DNA of 64,000 nt from Ceratothoa steindachneri (Eukaryota > Arthropoda > Malacostraca > Isopoda > Cymothoidae). The notes beneath the pieces are model-generated. The model did no database searches and had not been told where the DNA came from. It saw nothing but the letters and a program-made list of their open reading frames with translations. Every line of letters begins with the position of its first letter. The first letter of the stretch is position 1. The translations under genes were made by a program, and so were the position numbers. Positions 35,918-48,299 of this stretch are shown here, in pieces. The stretch covers positions 36,399,282-36,463,281 of the forward strand of contig OZ018327.1 of assembly GCA_963969495.1 (NCBI GenBank). Direction: 5' to 3'.

Positions 35918-37749
35918 TTAACTCTCAGGAATTTTTGAGAAGCATGGAGCACACATATAAGGACGACTATCGCAACCAGCACACAAATAAATTGTTTTTT
36001 CTTTGCTGTTTGTCTTCCTTCTTTTGAGCTTATTTCTACATAGCGGGGTTTGCATGCGAGCATCTTTGGTTTGTTAGTTTTTTTTCACATAGTTCAGTTT
36101 TAAGCACATAACATTGTTTGTGACTGGGTTTTGGTGTATTTGATGTAGTTTTTTCACATCTAAGTAAACATCCTGCAATGCTTTTTCAAAACTCTCTTGT
36201 TTTCATCTTTAATTCTGTTGCTTCTTTGTAAACAACACTAGTTGTAAACAACTAGTGATAATCCCCAAAGCAGCTCGAGTCCTAACTTCCTGTACCATTT
36301 GACCCCTTTTCGTAATGTTGTTACATACGAAGCCATTTGATCGAAGACATCAATGCCGGTTTTACCTTTGTTGTAATCAATTACTACCTCTGGTTTCTCT
36401 GGAGTCTGTGCACTTTTTCTTCTTCTTCTTGGAGGCTCTTCTTCTCCTTGAGGGTCTTCTTGATGTCTGGCAGACTTTCTTGGCGGTGATTGTACCATAT
36501 TTGGTGTGTGTTTTGTCGACAGCAACCTTACATCCCGCTTGTCTTTCCATGTCATTATAAGTATTCCATGTTCTTCTTCCCTTGCGTTTGTCTCGCCTCT
36601 TTTCAAATTTTTATCCATGACCTCTTTTGGAAATTTCCTTCTATTTGCTTTACAGTCACCACCAAATGGGTTGTTTTTGCCAAAAGGAGTTGCAGCTCGT
36701 CAATAGCTAGTATAGAAATTATCGACGAACAGAGTTCTTCCTCCATTTAGGACATCTTTAGAAAACTCCTCACAAACACATTTTGCTAAGCCAACTTCTC
36801 TTTCTCCTGTCCTGCTTTGCCTTGAGTAAACAAACAGATTTAAAGTATAGCCATTTACAGAGGAAAGCTTAAACATTTGATTCCGTATTTATGAGTTTTA
36901 TTCGGAATATATTGGCGGAATATTAACCGCCCTTTCCAAGGAACGAGTGTTTCATCAATTACAATGTTTTGTCCTGGTAGATACACTTTCTGGTAATTCT
37001 TTTTCAAGGTATCAATAAGGGGTTGTATTTTAGACAATCTATGATTTTTATTAGCCATTTGATTATTGGCAAAATGGAAACAATTGAGAAGAACCTTAAA
37101 TCTTTTTCTTGGCATGTTTTTATCTTTATCTGTAATAGGAGTGATAAACAGTGGGTCATCACTACAATATTCATCGATAGGACCTCTTCTATTTAGGCCC
37201 ATCCACAGTATTAGTGCGAAAAATACTTTGATTTCTTCTACAGTTGTGTCTACCCATTTATTTAGTCTTGAGTGTGGTTTTTGTGGTTTTACATGTTTGG
37301 TTGAGAACGTTTTTCCTTCTCTTTAGCAGCATATCTATTTGTTTGGTCAACGAGCATATTCAAAATAGTGGTGTCATTTACAAGGAGACTGAACACTTCT
37401 AGGGGTGTAGCATCAGCAGAAACACGCACTTGGATATTTTATTTTCCATTAAAAGCAAAGGTTTTCTGTCTGCCGGTGAATTCTGAGCACTGTGGCTCAT
37501 GTTCTAAAGGAGCCATGTTGGGATGAACATCATCATCATCATTTTCTTCCTGTACAGTAAGCTCATCAAGCCGTCTGTGTAATTCAAACTCAACATCTTA
37601 TCGGAAAAGCCTGAAAATTCCACCTCATAATTGGGATTTGCTACAGAATCATCATCGTCGAAGCTTTCCTCACTATCACTAAGCAAAGGCTCTAAATCAG
37701 CTAAATGACCTTGCACTCTCTTGGGAGTTAGATGTTTCCTGTTACTCAT
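35918..37749 (-). pseudogene. piggyBac transposase, nearly full length, all three catalytic Asp readable
   Basis: Starts MSNRKHLTPKRVQGHLADLE with an acidic N-terminus (DSEESFDDDD). The core follows: SADATPLEVFSLLVND, IKVFFALILWMGLNRRGPID, RKRFKVLLNCFHFANNQ. Catalytic Asp 1 is in IVIDETLVPWKGRLIFRQYI, Asp 2 in TLFVDNFYTS (about 36,710) and Asp 3 in KTGIDVFDQMASYV. The C-terminal cysteine-rich domain reads QTPLCRNKLKRRK then YLCAGCDSRPYMCAPCF and stops at 35,918. PiggyBac transposase cuts at TTAA and excises cleanly. Breaks: a stop after FYTSY, a frameshift near 37,590, a stop near 37,440 and others. Confidence 0.9.
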
Positions 37750-38275
37750 TTCTGTGATTAGTTACCTATTATTTATAGAAAAATGCGAAATTTTTAAGCT
37801 GAAAACATAAAAAAAGATAAGTAGATTCCTAGAGTCTAAAGTTAATTTATTTTAGAATCTTTTATATGATGTGCTGTGTATCCACTATTTGGATACAAGG
37901 CACACAGGCAAATTATATTTCCATACTTCATATTTTTAGTACTTGTAGACCTTTTAGACAGAAAAAACAAAGTAACATAGTGAAGGGATATCAGTAAAAC
38001 ATGTCTTACTTGTAGCATTTATTATCTTATCATTTTTTGTATTGTAATCACAATTTTCATGTCTCCAGATATTGGATACATGACACACTAGGAAATACCG
38101 ATTTAAAGGGCAACTTCAATGTTAATTATCTCCGGTGTCATTTTTAGTTTTGACCTCAAATTACTCTAGATCATATTTTGATATGGATTAGAGTTATGAA
38201 ACTTAAAAAACGTGAACGTGGTATACCGAGTCGGTTCACTGATTCCTGCTTGGCCGCCAATGTGCTAGGGAAGTT

Positions 38276-38949
38276 TTTTTCCATGATACTCACCCCGATG
38301 CTGGAATGGAAGGGATTGTTACCGTCTGTTCCTAGTGCTTGAAGCGTTTCATGGGCGCTAGATAGCGGAGTTCTATAGTTCTTTGGGGATGAGAGGCTCC
38401 TGTTAGACATTTATGCTTACTTTGGAGCCAAAAGTTTCCTTTTATCTGACGGCATACTCGAGTCGTTGAAGAAGGCGGGTCCATTCTGTGGAATATGTCA
38501 TCATATGGTTTACCTTTTCATTTTTTTAGGGGGGTAGGGTTGTTTGTTGCCTCTTTTATCTTTTCTTTTTTTAGGGAATTACCGAATTACAGATCGGCAG
38601 AGATCTTAAGGTGTGCTCAAATTAAGTCCAAGAAAGGAAAAGAAGGAAAAAGAAAAGACCAGACTGGACATAAAAGGAAGTCATTTATATATTAGCCATA
38701 CACCATTTTTTTAGTAACTTTATGTTAAATTATGTTTATCACTTTTACTCTTAAAAATACTGACTTTGGTGCTTTTAACGATTTGCGGGGGTCAAATTAT
38801 TCCATTTCTGCGTAATTTTATAAGAGAAAAGGTTGTGAGTTATCGCTTGACGCCGTTATTCTAGCGATCGCTTAAGCGGTTTTCTAACTCAACAACTTAT
38901 ACTTTATATTACTGAAACCATTCAGGGTTTCTAAAGACTTCGATGGATT
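38276..38949. other. Unassigned sequence
   Basis: No motif recognised. Confidence 0.4.
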
Positions 38950-39262
38950 TGAACACGCAAACAAGGATTTTCTAATGAAAACAAATTAAGATATAAGTCT
39001 GACTTAATATGATTTATTCCTAAGTTTTGAAATAATTTCTTCGTTCTACGTTGAACGTATTCTAAAGTTCTGATGTATTTCGCAAATGAGACCGATATTG
39101 AACCTTATATTCCGAGTGAAGCGTAATATCTTGCGATTTAAATACAAAACTTCTCGTATGTAATCCAAAGCTCTGTTCGCTTTCGAAGATGCTACATCGC
39201 ATTGTTTTTTAATTTTTAGGTCGCTCGAAGATACTACACCCGAATCTTTTACCTTAAGAAAT
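38950..39262 (-). pseudogene. CR1-like LINE fragment downstream of the RT palm
   Basis: Minus reading KVKDSGVVSSSDLKIKKQCD, ASSKANRALDYIREVLYLN then RFTRNIRFNIGL. This corresponds to the KDLGV..SSLK.S.QC...KANR.LG block after the FADD motif of CR1-type LINEs. Confidence 0.75.
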
Positions 39263-42200
39263 ATATTTTGGCCATGTGGACTTTCCCCCTTTTCCTCCTT
39301 CGTCTGCCTATTCTGCTTTCGTGTGTTTATACTTCTTTTGTCTGTCTACCAGATCACTAACTTGGCGTGTCTAATTTCCTCTCACTGGCCTCCCATTTTG
39401 TGACTTTTCTTTTAACTCTAAGCCTACTTCGTTGGATTTTACTGTCTACTTGCATTTTAAGATAGGTCTGCGGGGTGATCGTGAGAGGCGTTTGTAACTT
39501 CCCCCTCTTTGAGGTATAACGTCTAAAAAGTGGCCACACACAGACCCCGGAGGGGAAGGAGAGTCTTAAGATCACTTCAGATGAGCTTAATATTTTACAT
39601 TTTCTTTCACCAATTTGAAAACCGTATTGGTTCCAAAGGGAATTTTTCAAATTCTACCGAGCTCGTATATTGAATAGGTTACCTACGGAACTACGCTTTT
39701 CTTTTAGCAAACATCTGGGCAATTTGGATTAGAATTATAAGGTTGTATTAAAATGATTAAAGACCAAATTTTAGACCGAAATGCTGTCACCGAATCTTAC
39801 TTCTCTAAAATTTTAAATTCAGTCAATTCTGGATTCAAACCTGCAGAAGCGAGGGATCAGCTTCCTTTACATATAATATATATCAAATTTCCTATTGTTT
39901 TAAAAAGGAAACTACGGCTAGCTACAAAGAAGAATTATTCTTTTCTTACAGAAATACTCTAGAATTATTCGCCTGCTATTAGTAACCGGGAAAAGCTTAA
40001 ACTCCTGCCTGCGAACAAGAAAATGCCTGTCCGAGAGAATTTTGAGGTCCATTCCAATCCTCTTGTTTTCCAACCCTTTTTAAGTAATAAGTCAAATTTA
40101 AACAAACCTCTTTGGGAGCCTCTTCGTTTTGTTCAAACTTTCAAAACTAACATTTAAAATCCCCGGAAAGGAAAAGCTTCTACATCAAACGTTAAAATTT
40201 CAAAGTCGAATTTTTCTACGAAAGTTCAAACTTTGGATCAAAACACCTCTTCAAAGCTCCACAATTCTAATTCATATCTACCTTCAAATGAAGATTCCAA
40301 CTTTCCCAATTCAAACTTCAAATTGTGTGACAGAATTCATAACATGTTAAATTATCTCGAGTACAATTGCCCTTCTAAGGTCATAGTCTGGTGATCAGAG
40401 TTGAAGCTGTGCATGTCTGTGATCTTTCTCACCATTTTTCGAACTTTTGTCTTGCCTCTTACTATCTCCTATCATACCATTACAATATTTTCCAAACCAG
40501 ATATTACATGTCAACCCTTTGACAAATAGAAATGAAAACCGATGATAATTTGTGACAATTTCAAAGTCAGATTGTGACACTCGGGTTGGATGGCTAATCT
40601 GTAGAAGGTTCTGGATATTTACCAAATTTGACACAGATTTTCTGCTCCCTACTTTAACCGTAGATTCAAAACTTGGAGCTAAGTTCAGACCTGCACGGTG
40701 CTTAATTTGTTTTGCCGCTGAAAGGTCCTACATCTCTTAATCCGTTGCCATATCTTTAGGTAATACTCACCCCGTACACATTCGTCGTACACATGTATAA
40801 TCAAAACGTTCATTGGCACATAAACCAAACGAGTTAAGGAATTGGTGTCACTCCTTTTCTTCGGTTCCAACTGAACTTGAGCTATGTACCTAGTCGATTC
40901 AAACTTAAGCCTCGATTTTACACTAGGCGTGAGGAGACGTTCTGTCCAGAGCTTGGGGGAAAACGGTGTCCTCCATACAGACAGTCTTCTACCTCCCTTT
41001 CGCTTTAAAATATAAGGTTGAAGGGATCGGCTGCTTTCTTGGAGTGGATCTTGTTCAACATCTGAGATTGTCTAATATGCAGTGCCTAGACGCACCCTGT
41101 TTGGCGACCGAACTCAGTATAACTTAGGGGAGTGTCTGACTTATACGTAATTTCTTGCAAAAAAAGGTGGGTAACTCACTTCTTAAAATAGCCACTAAGC
41201 CCCAGTCGGGAGAAATTACTGGTGTAAGGGCAGGTTGGCCATTGAAAATCCAAGAGGGTTCCTCCGGGGCTGTGACCGGTGTTTACCAAGCACGTTTGCG
41301 GAGGAGGAATGATCATTCTTTGGAACTAACGGGGAATAGCCCTTGGGGAAGGACTGTACTTCTGATAATCTCAATCACACCTAATAAACATCCGCTCTTC
41401 ACAAGGGGCTAAAAAAACCGTAGTTTGGCATGTAATCCGAAGGGGTACGGCCTTACCGATCCTAAGATCGAGGTTTAGAATGAATCAGAGATTCAAGTCA
41501 AATCGTCTAAAAAGGTCTCGAAATCCGGGCTTGAATTCTGCCAAGCATTCGAACTGATTGGCGACTCTTTTCTCAATCTGTCCCCTTCTTATTTCAATCC
41601 TTTGAATTATTCAAAATCTAATTCTGATTTAAATTTTAGGCTGGAATACTTGTTCAGCGTTGAGTCACTGGTACCAGTGACACGGACGCAGGATAAATAA
41701 ACAAATTTAACATTGAAAATAATATGTCGATTTGCTTTGGTTCAAGGAAATTTTATAAAAACCTTTTTCCAATTTTAAAATTGCTTTGGGAACTTTAAAT
41801 AGAACCAAATACAAATTGGCCGAAAATGGCCTTATGGAGAATTACGGATTCAATCTGAGCTTGTGGAACTCGGACCGCAGCATTTAAAATCCCTGTTCAA
41901 AGTCGAGTACATGCCCGAAGAGCACACTACGGGTGCCGAAAGTGTCATTGGTTACCACTGCGAGGTAGATAGCGACTTCTTGGGTTTAATCGAACCAGAG
42001 TTCGACCCTGTTGTTAAAACGAGCGGACATTCTCTCGCAAATCTAAAAGGTATTCGATCTCTATTGACCATAGACGGATCTCTATCTCGATAACAGGGAG
42101 TGGAAAAGGCTCCACTCAAAACGTAGAATAGGCTCCGACCAAACAACGTCATTGGATAATAATAGGCCACGCCCATTGTTTCTGACACTAATATATACTT

Positions 42201-42640
42201 ACTCACAAAGTCAGAAGGCCAGTAAAGGCAGAAAGAGTAGGTCAGGCAGTCGGAAAGAGGCCCATTCAATCAAGAGTCAGGAAGAGCCAGGTAGTCAGAG
42301 AGACGTCATGGAGTAATAGCCCCGCTTAGACACACTACACACCCGTCTCAAATCCTTGTTACGTCAAAGCTACCCAAGTTCTATGCCTTAATAAAGAGTC
42401 TGAAAATCCTCCGTTTGTGATTTCCTTGTTACTGGTCATCCCTGACGATCCTTTAAACCCAGCCACCTAATCTCAAGCCTCGGTCAAACGAATTCCTCTC
42501 TGCGCCGAAGCCTACCACAAGAACGTTCGGTGCCCCTATCAACTCTCAAAACCTATAACTGGGCACCCATTTACTAACCTCAAACACATTTATTAACCTC
42601 GAGGACCTTCTATAACTTCGATATCTTCCATAAGCCATTA
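39263..42640. other. Unassigned; long coding-like but broken region, possible retroelement
   Basis: Frames at 39,753-39,962, 40,020-40,390 (after stops), 40,552-40,740, 41,155-41,412 and 41,863-42,093 have protein-like composition (Ser/Asn/Lys-rich first, more balanced later), but I see no zinc knuckle, protease, RT or integrase motif. Between about 42,110 and 42,480 the layout is LTR-like: TATATACTTACTC, then AATAAAGAGTCTG at 42,392. A PBS-like TTGGCGACCG occurs at 41,101. I cannot pair LTRs, so I leave the class open. Confidence 0.35.
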
Positions 42641-43953
42641 GAAAGAAGAGTAGGAAAACATTATGGTTGAATCAGGAGATAGCTAGAAAAATTCTCAGAA
42701 GAAAACGGCATACCAAAAAAATATACGTAGAAAATAATCTTGAAAATTTAAATCATTATAAATTGACTAGGAATGAGCTAAATAGAATCATAAAATTAAG
42801 CAAAATGGTGTTAAAAATTCTATTAGTTCAAAATAGCAACAAAGATCAAAGAAAGTTCTTTGTTATTATAAAATAAATAAAAAATCAAATAGAGATAAAA
42901 TAGGACCTATTAAATATGAAGAGGTTGTGCAAGAAACTGATAAGGAAATAGTTGAGTTACTTAATGACTATTTACTTCAGTATTTATGTAAGAGAACCTA
43001 AACACTTTAATATATGATACTGCAGGGTCATAGAGAGAGGTGTTGACTATCATTGATATAGACAGGGGAACCCTTAAAAGTCTTCTAATTGAGTTAAATA
43101 GTAACAAGGTCTCTGGCCCTGATAACATTCATTCAAGGATATTTAAAGAAGGGGTAGAAAGTATTGCAGTACCTGCGAAGATATATATTTGATCACTAGA
43201 ATTTGGAGAAATACCTGATGCCTGGAAAAGAGCAAATGTAATGACAACTTTCAAGAATGGAAGTAAAGAAAATATAAATAGTTTTAGACCAATAAGCTTA
43301 ACTTCTTATATTATGTAAGATTCTAGAGAAAATAGTTAAAAATGCTGACCATGGGTTTATAACAAATAGATCATGTCTTACAAATTTACTAGAATTTCTA
43401 GATTTTGTAGCAAAGCAATTAAATAAGGGAAAGAATGTAAATAGAGTCTACTTGGATTTTTGCAAGGCCTTTAACAAGGATTCACATAGAAAACTAGTTT
43501 ACAAATAGAAAAGGCTTGGATATCTGTGAGTGTTTTAGATTGGATAGCTGAATGACTGAAGGATAGGAAGCAGAGGGTGGCACTAAATAGAGTAAAGTTA
43601 CACGAAGGGATGTTATTAGTGAAGTGCCTCGGGGATCAGTTCTGGATCAATTATTATGTGCAATCTATATTAATGATTAGGGGAGGCAGCTAATTGCAAC
43701 GTGTCATATTTGCTGATGGCACCAAATTGGCAGCCGGTGTAAAAGAGGTTGAGGGTAACTTTGAAGTGGAAAGTGATTTAAATAAATTAGCACATAGGTG
43801 GAAAATGAATTTTAATTTCCAGAAATGTAAAGTTATTAATTTGGGAAGGAATAATATGAAATTTATCTACAAAATGGATAGGCATTGGCTGAACTCGATA
43901 GAGGATGACTTGAGATTATTAATAGATAGGTCATTAGGGTTTTCTAAGTAGTG
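42641..43953 (+). pseudogene. CR1-like LINE ORF2, 5' portion of copy A
   Basis: Broken frames read LNQEIARKILRRKRHTKKIY, NHYKLTRNELNRIIKLSK and KKSNRDKIGPI, then SNKVSGPDNIHSRIFKEGVE (RT start), SLEFGEIPDAWKRANVMTTF, NSFRPISLTSYI, LDFCKAF (palm 1), RKQRVALNRVK, and VIFADGTKLAAG (palm, FADD changed to FADG). RWKMNFNFQKCKVINLGRNN and [12 protein letters not shown] follow. Vertebrate and arthropod CR1 elements share the KCKVM.LGRNN block. The 3' part continues at 45,584. Confidence 0.88.
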
Positions 43954-43983
43954 TGTCGTGGGTTTTCCGCGATTATATATATA

Positions 43984-44067
<84 letters not shown>

Positions 44068-44082
44068 TATATATATATATAT

Positions 44083-44142
<60 letters not shown>

Positions 44143-45578
44143 TGTTTTATTATGGTTAATATACCAAATAAAATTTGACTTGAGGCGTAGGTTCGTGTCT
44201 CGGTGATCGCTTGAGGATCGTTCTCTAAGAGTGCTATACTTTATTTTATTCTAGGGAATGAATAAAAGGGGTTTCTTTCTTGACTTTACCAAACTCTGTC
44301 ACGCCACTCGTTCAAGGATAATTTAAAAACTTCAACCAAAATAGATTTTTACTGAACATTAATCAAAGCAAACAAAATTACAATATATACATATAATATA
44401 AAGATTAAAAAATGGGTTTTACTGTCCAGCTCTCGAGGCTCGATTCTAGGTAGATTTTTCGGGCGAACAATTTACTCTAATACACTTTGACATTAACCAT
44501 TCACAAAATAAAATACTTTTAAGCACAGGGGCATAAACAACAGGATTATTTACTGACATAAGGTAATGGAGATTACCCCAAAGAATCCCTTCGAAATACC
44601 TTCGTTTAATTAGTCTCGAGACGCGTAACGCGAGTAGTTTGTTGGTTGCTCACAAGATGGCGTTACTCCGACATAAAGGTGAACGAGTGACGTTACGCGG
44701 AAATTCGAATGAGCAAATGAAGGTTCAAAACAAAACGGATGATTCTTCTGGTTTCGGCGGTCGTGGGGACCTTGACCTCGTTTTCTTCCGGACAAGAGGA
44801 AATAGTTGTCTTCTTTTTTTCCTATCTAGTTGGGTTTTGTCCAACTCAGCTAGAGTAAGATTTGGAGTCCTCAAACTGGGTAGATTGATACTTAAAAATC
44901 TTGGGACTCGAACGGCGCCGAGCTTCCTTGGTACAATCTGGTTTTGTATAAGGACTGCAAGTTCTCCTTAACTTGCAAAATACCTTCTACCGGTGATTTT
45001 TCTGTTTTCTTCTCGAACTCGAAAAATCTACTCTCAACCGGTGACTTTCTTGTCTCTTCTGTTGGAACGAACAAAAAGCCTGGTTTTCCTCGTTTCAAGC
45101 TGCTTTATACCTGAATTACTCCCGCGGGGTAATGGGGAGGTGGAGGGGGGATTCGCAAGGTGAGACCCAAGGGTGGTCTCCCTTTTGGGCGTCAGTTCTT
45201 TCTTTTCCCCGACCTTTTGAAATTAGGAAAAATAGATCTCTTGCTGAGTCGACAGAAGTGGGTATAAATTCAGCCTGGCTTGGGGTCCTGTAGCTCTGAG
45301 AGAGGGTAATACGAGATCGGCAGTTTGCACTTTTGAATGGATTGTTTATACTTACACCCTCGAAGGGCCTGCCTTTTGAGCTGAGGTCAGGAATCTGTCT
45401 CCTAAATTTACCATTTTGACCGTTCTCCTATGTTACCGGAGAACATCGGAGAGGCAAAGCTAAACGCAGATGTCTTTTGTTATTATCACATTAGTTCTCC
45501 TCGCCAAGAGGGAAGCCTCGATACATATATACACTCGCTAGTTCACAACAGTTTTTGTTAAACTCTTATATCTCTACA
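43954..45578. mobile_element. Solo LTR, 1,625 bp, with TAGTG target duplication
   Basis: The insert begins TGTCGTGGGTTTTCC and ends TTATATCTCTACA, giving the TG...CA ends of LTR retrotransposons. TAGTG occurs immediately before (43,949-43,953) and immediately after (45,579-45,583). It contains a long (TA)n near its start and a TATAAATTCAG box at 45,264. No gag or pol is present. It splits the CR1 copy between SKQC and the next conserved block. Confidence 0.82.
43974..44136. repeat. (TA)n microsatellite with CTAT and GATA interruptions
   Basis: About 160 bp of TA with three interruptions; the longest TA tract in the window. Confidence 0.97.
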
Positions 45579-45583
45579 TAGTG

Positions 45584-46240
45584 TATTGAGGCGAAAAACA
45601 GGGCAAATATAGTGATGTATTTCATTTAAAGGAATGTTAGTTAAACTCTATAACTCGTTAGTCCGGCTACATATAGATTCTCTATACAGGTATGGTCCCC
45701 ACATTTTAGACATGATATCAACCTGTTGTAGTCAATGCAAGGAAGGGCAACAAAAATGATACCTTTCCTGCGGCACCTTGAATATGTAAATATACTGAGG
45801 GGACTGAATATGTTCCCCTTTGAAATAAGATGCGTCAGAGAGGATATGAATGAACTTTAAAAAAATCCTGTGATAAATAAATTGGATGTTAGCAAGTTCT
45901 TTGATATGGAGGATAATAATAAGACTAGGGATCACCACTTGAAATTTTTATTTTAAAGTGTGTAGGTTGGATTTGCGAAAATAGATTTTCACCAGTAGAG
46001 TGGTAAGCTTCTGGAATAAATGACTGCAGGAGGTTGTGGGTATTTCAAATTTAAATGTGCCCAAGGGCAGGTTAGATGAGTGTATGGGGAAAGAAGATTG
46101 TGATGTTTTTTTAGTTTTGTACGGGGGCCAAATGTAAATATTATAATATCGATGTATCATGTATATTTTAGCTGCATACTTTAATTTTTAGACCAGCCTT
46201 GATTGGTGATGCTTTAGAAGCAGTATTCTGGACGCAAACC
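45584..46240 (+). pseudogene. CR1-like LINE, 3' portion of copy A
   Basis: Continues the CR1 frame after the solo LTR: RPHLEY-like VSPATYRFSIQVWSPHF, MQGRATKMIPFLRHLEYV, LNMFPFEIRCVREDMNEL, LDVSKFFDMEDNNKTR, WKIDFHQ.SGKLLE, then VGISNLNVPKGRLDECMGKE and a 3' UTR ending near AGAAGCAGTATTCTGGACG. The same 3' end is found at 50,490-50,707 in inverse orientation. Confidence 0.82.
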
Positions 46241-46959
46241 AGTTGATGCAGTTTATGTCAGTCGTTAGGCCTAAATATTAGCAGACGACTATTCCATCCA
46301 ATTCAACAAATTTATGGTAATGGTTTTCAAGTAGCTATCTAGGCTGATTTATTAACTAAAATCAATCCCACTTATAACCAAATACCATAAGGCTCTTTGA
46401 TTAACGTGGATAACCTCGAATAGGCCCTTGTGTCTTTTGTCACTCGTTTAATTGTTATAGCAAATGCGATTCAATTCCTTGTTTCTAGGTTAGATTTTTC
46501 CCGTTGTTTCGTTTTAAGATAATTAGTTAATTAGTTTTCCATTATTTATATGAATGAAATTTGAATGCAAGATAGAACCGTTTTGGATTCAGGAATATAT
46601 CCGTAGATGAAAAATTAACTATTAGATGACTTGAGCGTTCCCGGAGCAAATTGGGTTAAACACACTTCGTTTTATTTAAATTACATGAACATTTATTCAT
46701 TTTTTTTACGATGTTTTTTACTGAATACTTATGGAAGTTTAATGAATACATGCGACCAAAGTAGAGAGCTAGTGAGTCACCCTTAATTGTAGGTGAGTAC
46801 CCTAAGTATTTAGTTCATTGCTTTTAAGCTGTGCACAGAAAAGAATTTAAGTTGCCGCTCATCGTTTTTAAAAGTTTCATTTTTTATGAAAGAAAGAAAA
46901 CGTTTACAAGACAAACTAAAATATATTTGTCAAAGCTTTCCTTTTCTGTAACAACATAA
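46241..46959. other. Unassigned AT-rich sequence
   Basis: Nothing recognised. Confidence 0.4.
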
Positions 46960-47894
46960 TACAAGGAGCAGTCAATTATTTTTGCAATTCGGATATATGG
47001 AAACGAGATATGAGGAAAAGTGCTTTATTATTTTTCAATATAACTACCCTCGACTTCAATGCACTTGCGCCACTTGTCCCTGAGGCTTCGAATTCCCGAC
47101 AACCAGAAATCTCCCGACTCCTGTTCAATCCAATCCTGGACGGCGAGCTGGACATCTTCATCGTCCCCAAACCGTCGTCCACGCAGTGCAGCCTGAGCTG
47201 GCGGAATAAAAAGTAGTTGCTAGGGGCCAGATCTAGACTGTAGGGGGGATGGTTGAGCTCCTATAATCCGCACTCGCGCAGGGCAGCTTGTGCAACTCTG
47301 GCCTTGTGGACTTTGACGACGTTGAAGTCGATCATGGGGCGTGAGGTTTCTAGGGACCCAACGGGCAGAGACCTTGGTCATGGCCAAATTGTCGTGGATG
47401 ATGTTGATAATACTTCCATGTGATATTCCAAGTTCTTGCTCGATTTCTTCGACCTTCACCCGTTGATTTTCGAGGATGATCCTCTCCACACGGGCCACAT
47501 TGTCCTCGTTGGTCATGTCTGACGGGCGTCCTGGACGGGGGTTATCTTCAAGGGACTCACGACCATGGCGGAACTCCCTATTCCAGCGAGCAATGGTTGC
47601 ATATGAAGGGGCGGTGTCGGTGTACACTGCAACCATGCGTTCATGGATCTCTTTTGCATTTTTGCCTTCCTTGGTCAAAAATTTGATCACTGCGCGGTGC
47701 TCAACCTTCTCCATTGTTGAAAAATTTGTGACTGACGATCTGCGATCAGCTACTGCTTCTTAAATAGATGAGGCAGGAGCGTGCGGCTGCAGGTCCTGAC
47801 TTATCATAACTTGTCCTAACACCCCCACAAACAGCCATCCCCTTTCCTCTGTTTTGCCCTGCCGATTCGCAAAACTTATTGACCACCCCTCGTA
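46960..47894 (-). mobile_element. Mariner deletion copy of the 17.7-kb family, 935 bp
   Basis: The right terminus ATTGACCACCCCTCGTA is followed by TA (47,895-47,896); the left terminus TACAAGGAGCAGTCAAT is diverged. Same family as 17,674-18,926, shorter by about 320 bp because the transposase middle is missing. Confidence 0.92.
47028..47714 (-). pseudogene. Mariner transposase lacking the catalytic core centre
   Basis: Opens at 47,714 with MEKVEHRAVIKFLTKEGKNA and stays in frame through VKVEEIEQELGISHGSIINI, AMTKVSARWVPRNLTPHDRL and QRRQ. It then joins directly to SPQGQSCTSCPARVR, skipping about 330 bp that hold the first and second catalytic Asp blocks. Further on the third block reads APSNYFLF in a shifted frame, so the last Asp is Asn here. 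Its N-terminal half keeps the frame broken in the 17.8-kb copy. It ends at SYIEK, stop at 47,028-47,030. Confidence 0.9.
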
Positions 47895-48299
47895 TATTTC
47901 AACAGATGACAAAAGCTACAAAGGCCTATCAGAGTTCATCGAGTTAATCAGAATATAACAACATAATTTCACGGATGACAAAAGCCACAAGATCATCAAA
48001 GGTCTTTTTGACTATGTAGACTAAGCCACACCTCGATCCCATCCATTAGACTACACACCACCTCTATGACTTACAATCAATCAGTTATTATTGCTCCTCT
48101 TTATCCATGCTCTACTTCCTGCACATCTGACTGGGCATTTTGAGTCCCTCTTACCGTGGCCGACTGGTTGGACACCGAATCGGGAGGCCCTACCAGGTAA
48201 GTGAGCCAGGTAAGTGTCAAAACCCACCCACAAAACACATCCATAGGATTGTGTCAGATCATGCATCTACAATATACAATTAGAACCATACACAGGAAT
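47895..48299. other. Unassigned; probably CR1 3' flank
   Basis: ACGGATGACAAAAGC-like phrases occur twice (47,905 and 47,974). No other feature. Confidence 0.4.

Larger units (their letters stand above)
35254..38275 (-). mobile_element. piggyBac-family DNA transposon, about 3.0 kb
   Basis: Left end: TTAA (35,254-35,257) then ATGTCCCGTTCTAGCACATTGACTGCCA. Right end: inverted TGGCCGCCAATGTGCTAGGG at 38,251-38,270, which agrees with the left end over TAGCACATTGRCKGCCA with two mismatches. The right TTAA is not preserved. The transposase gene is on the minus strand between the ends, and an array of palindromes follows the left end. Confidence 0.85.

Noticed and set aside
46841..46960. A TIR pair extending the 47-kb mariner to the left
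   Set aside because: Homology to the intact copy stops at the diverged terminus TACAAGG (46,960).
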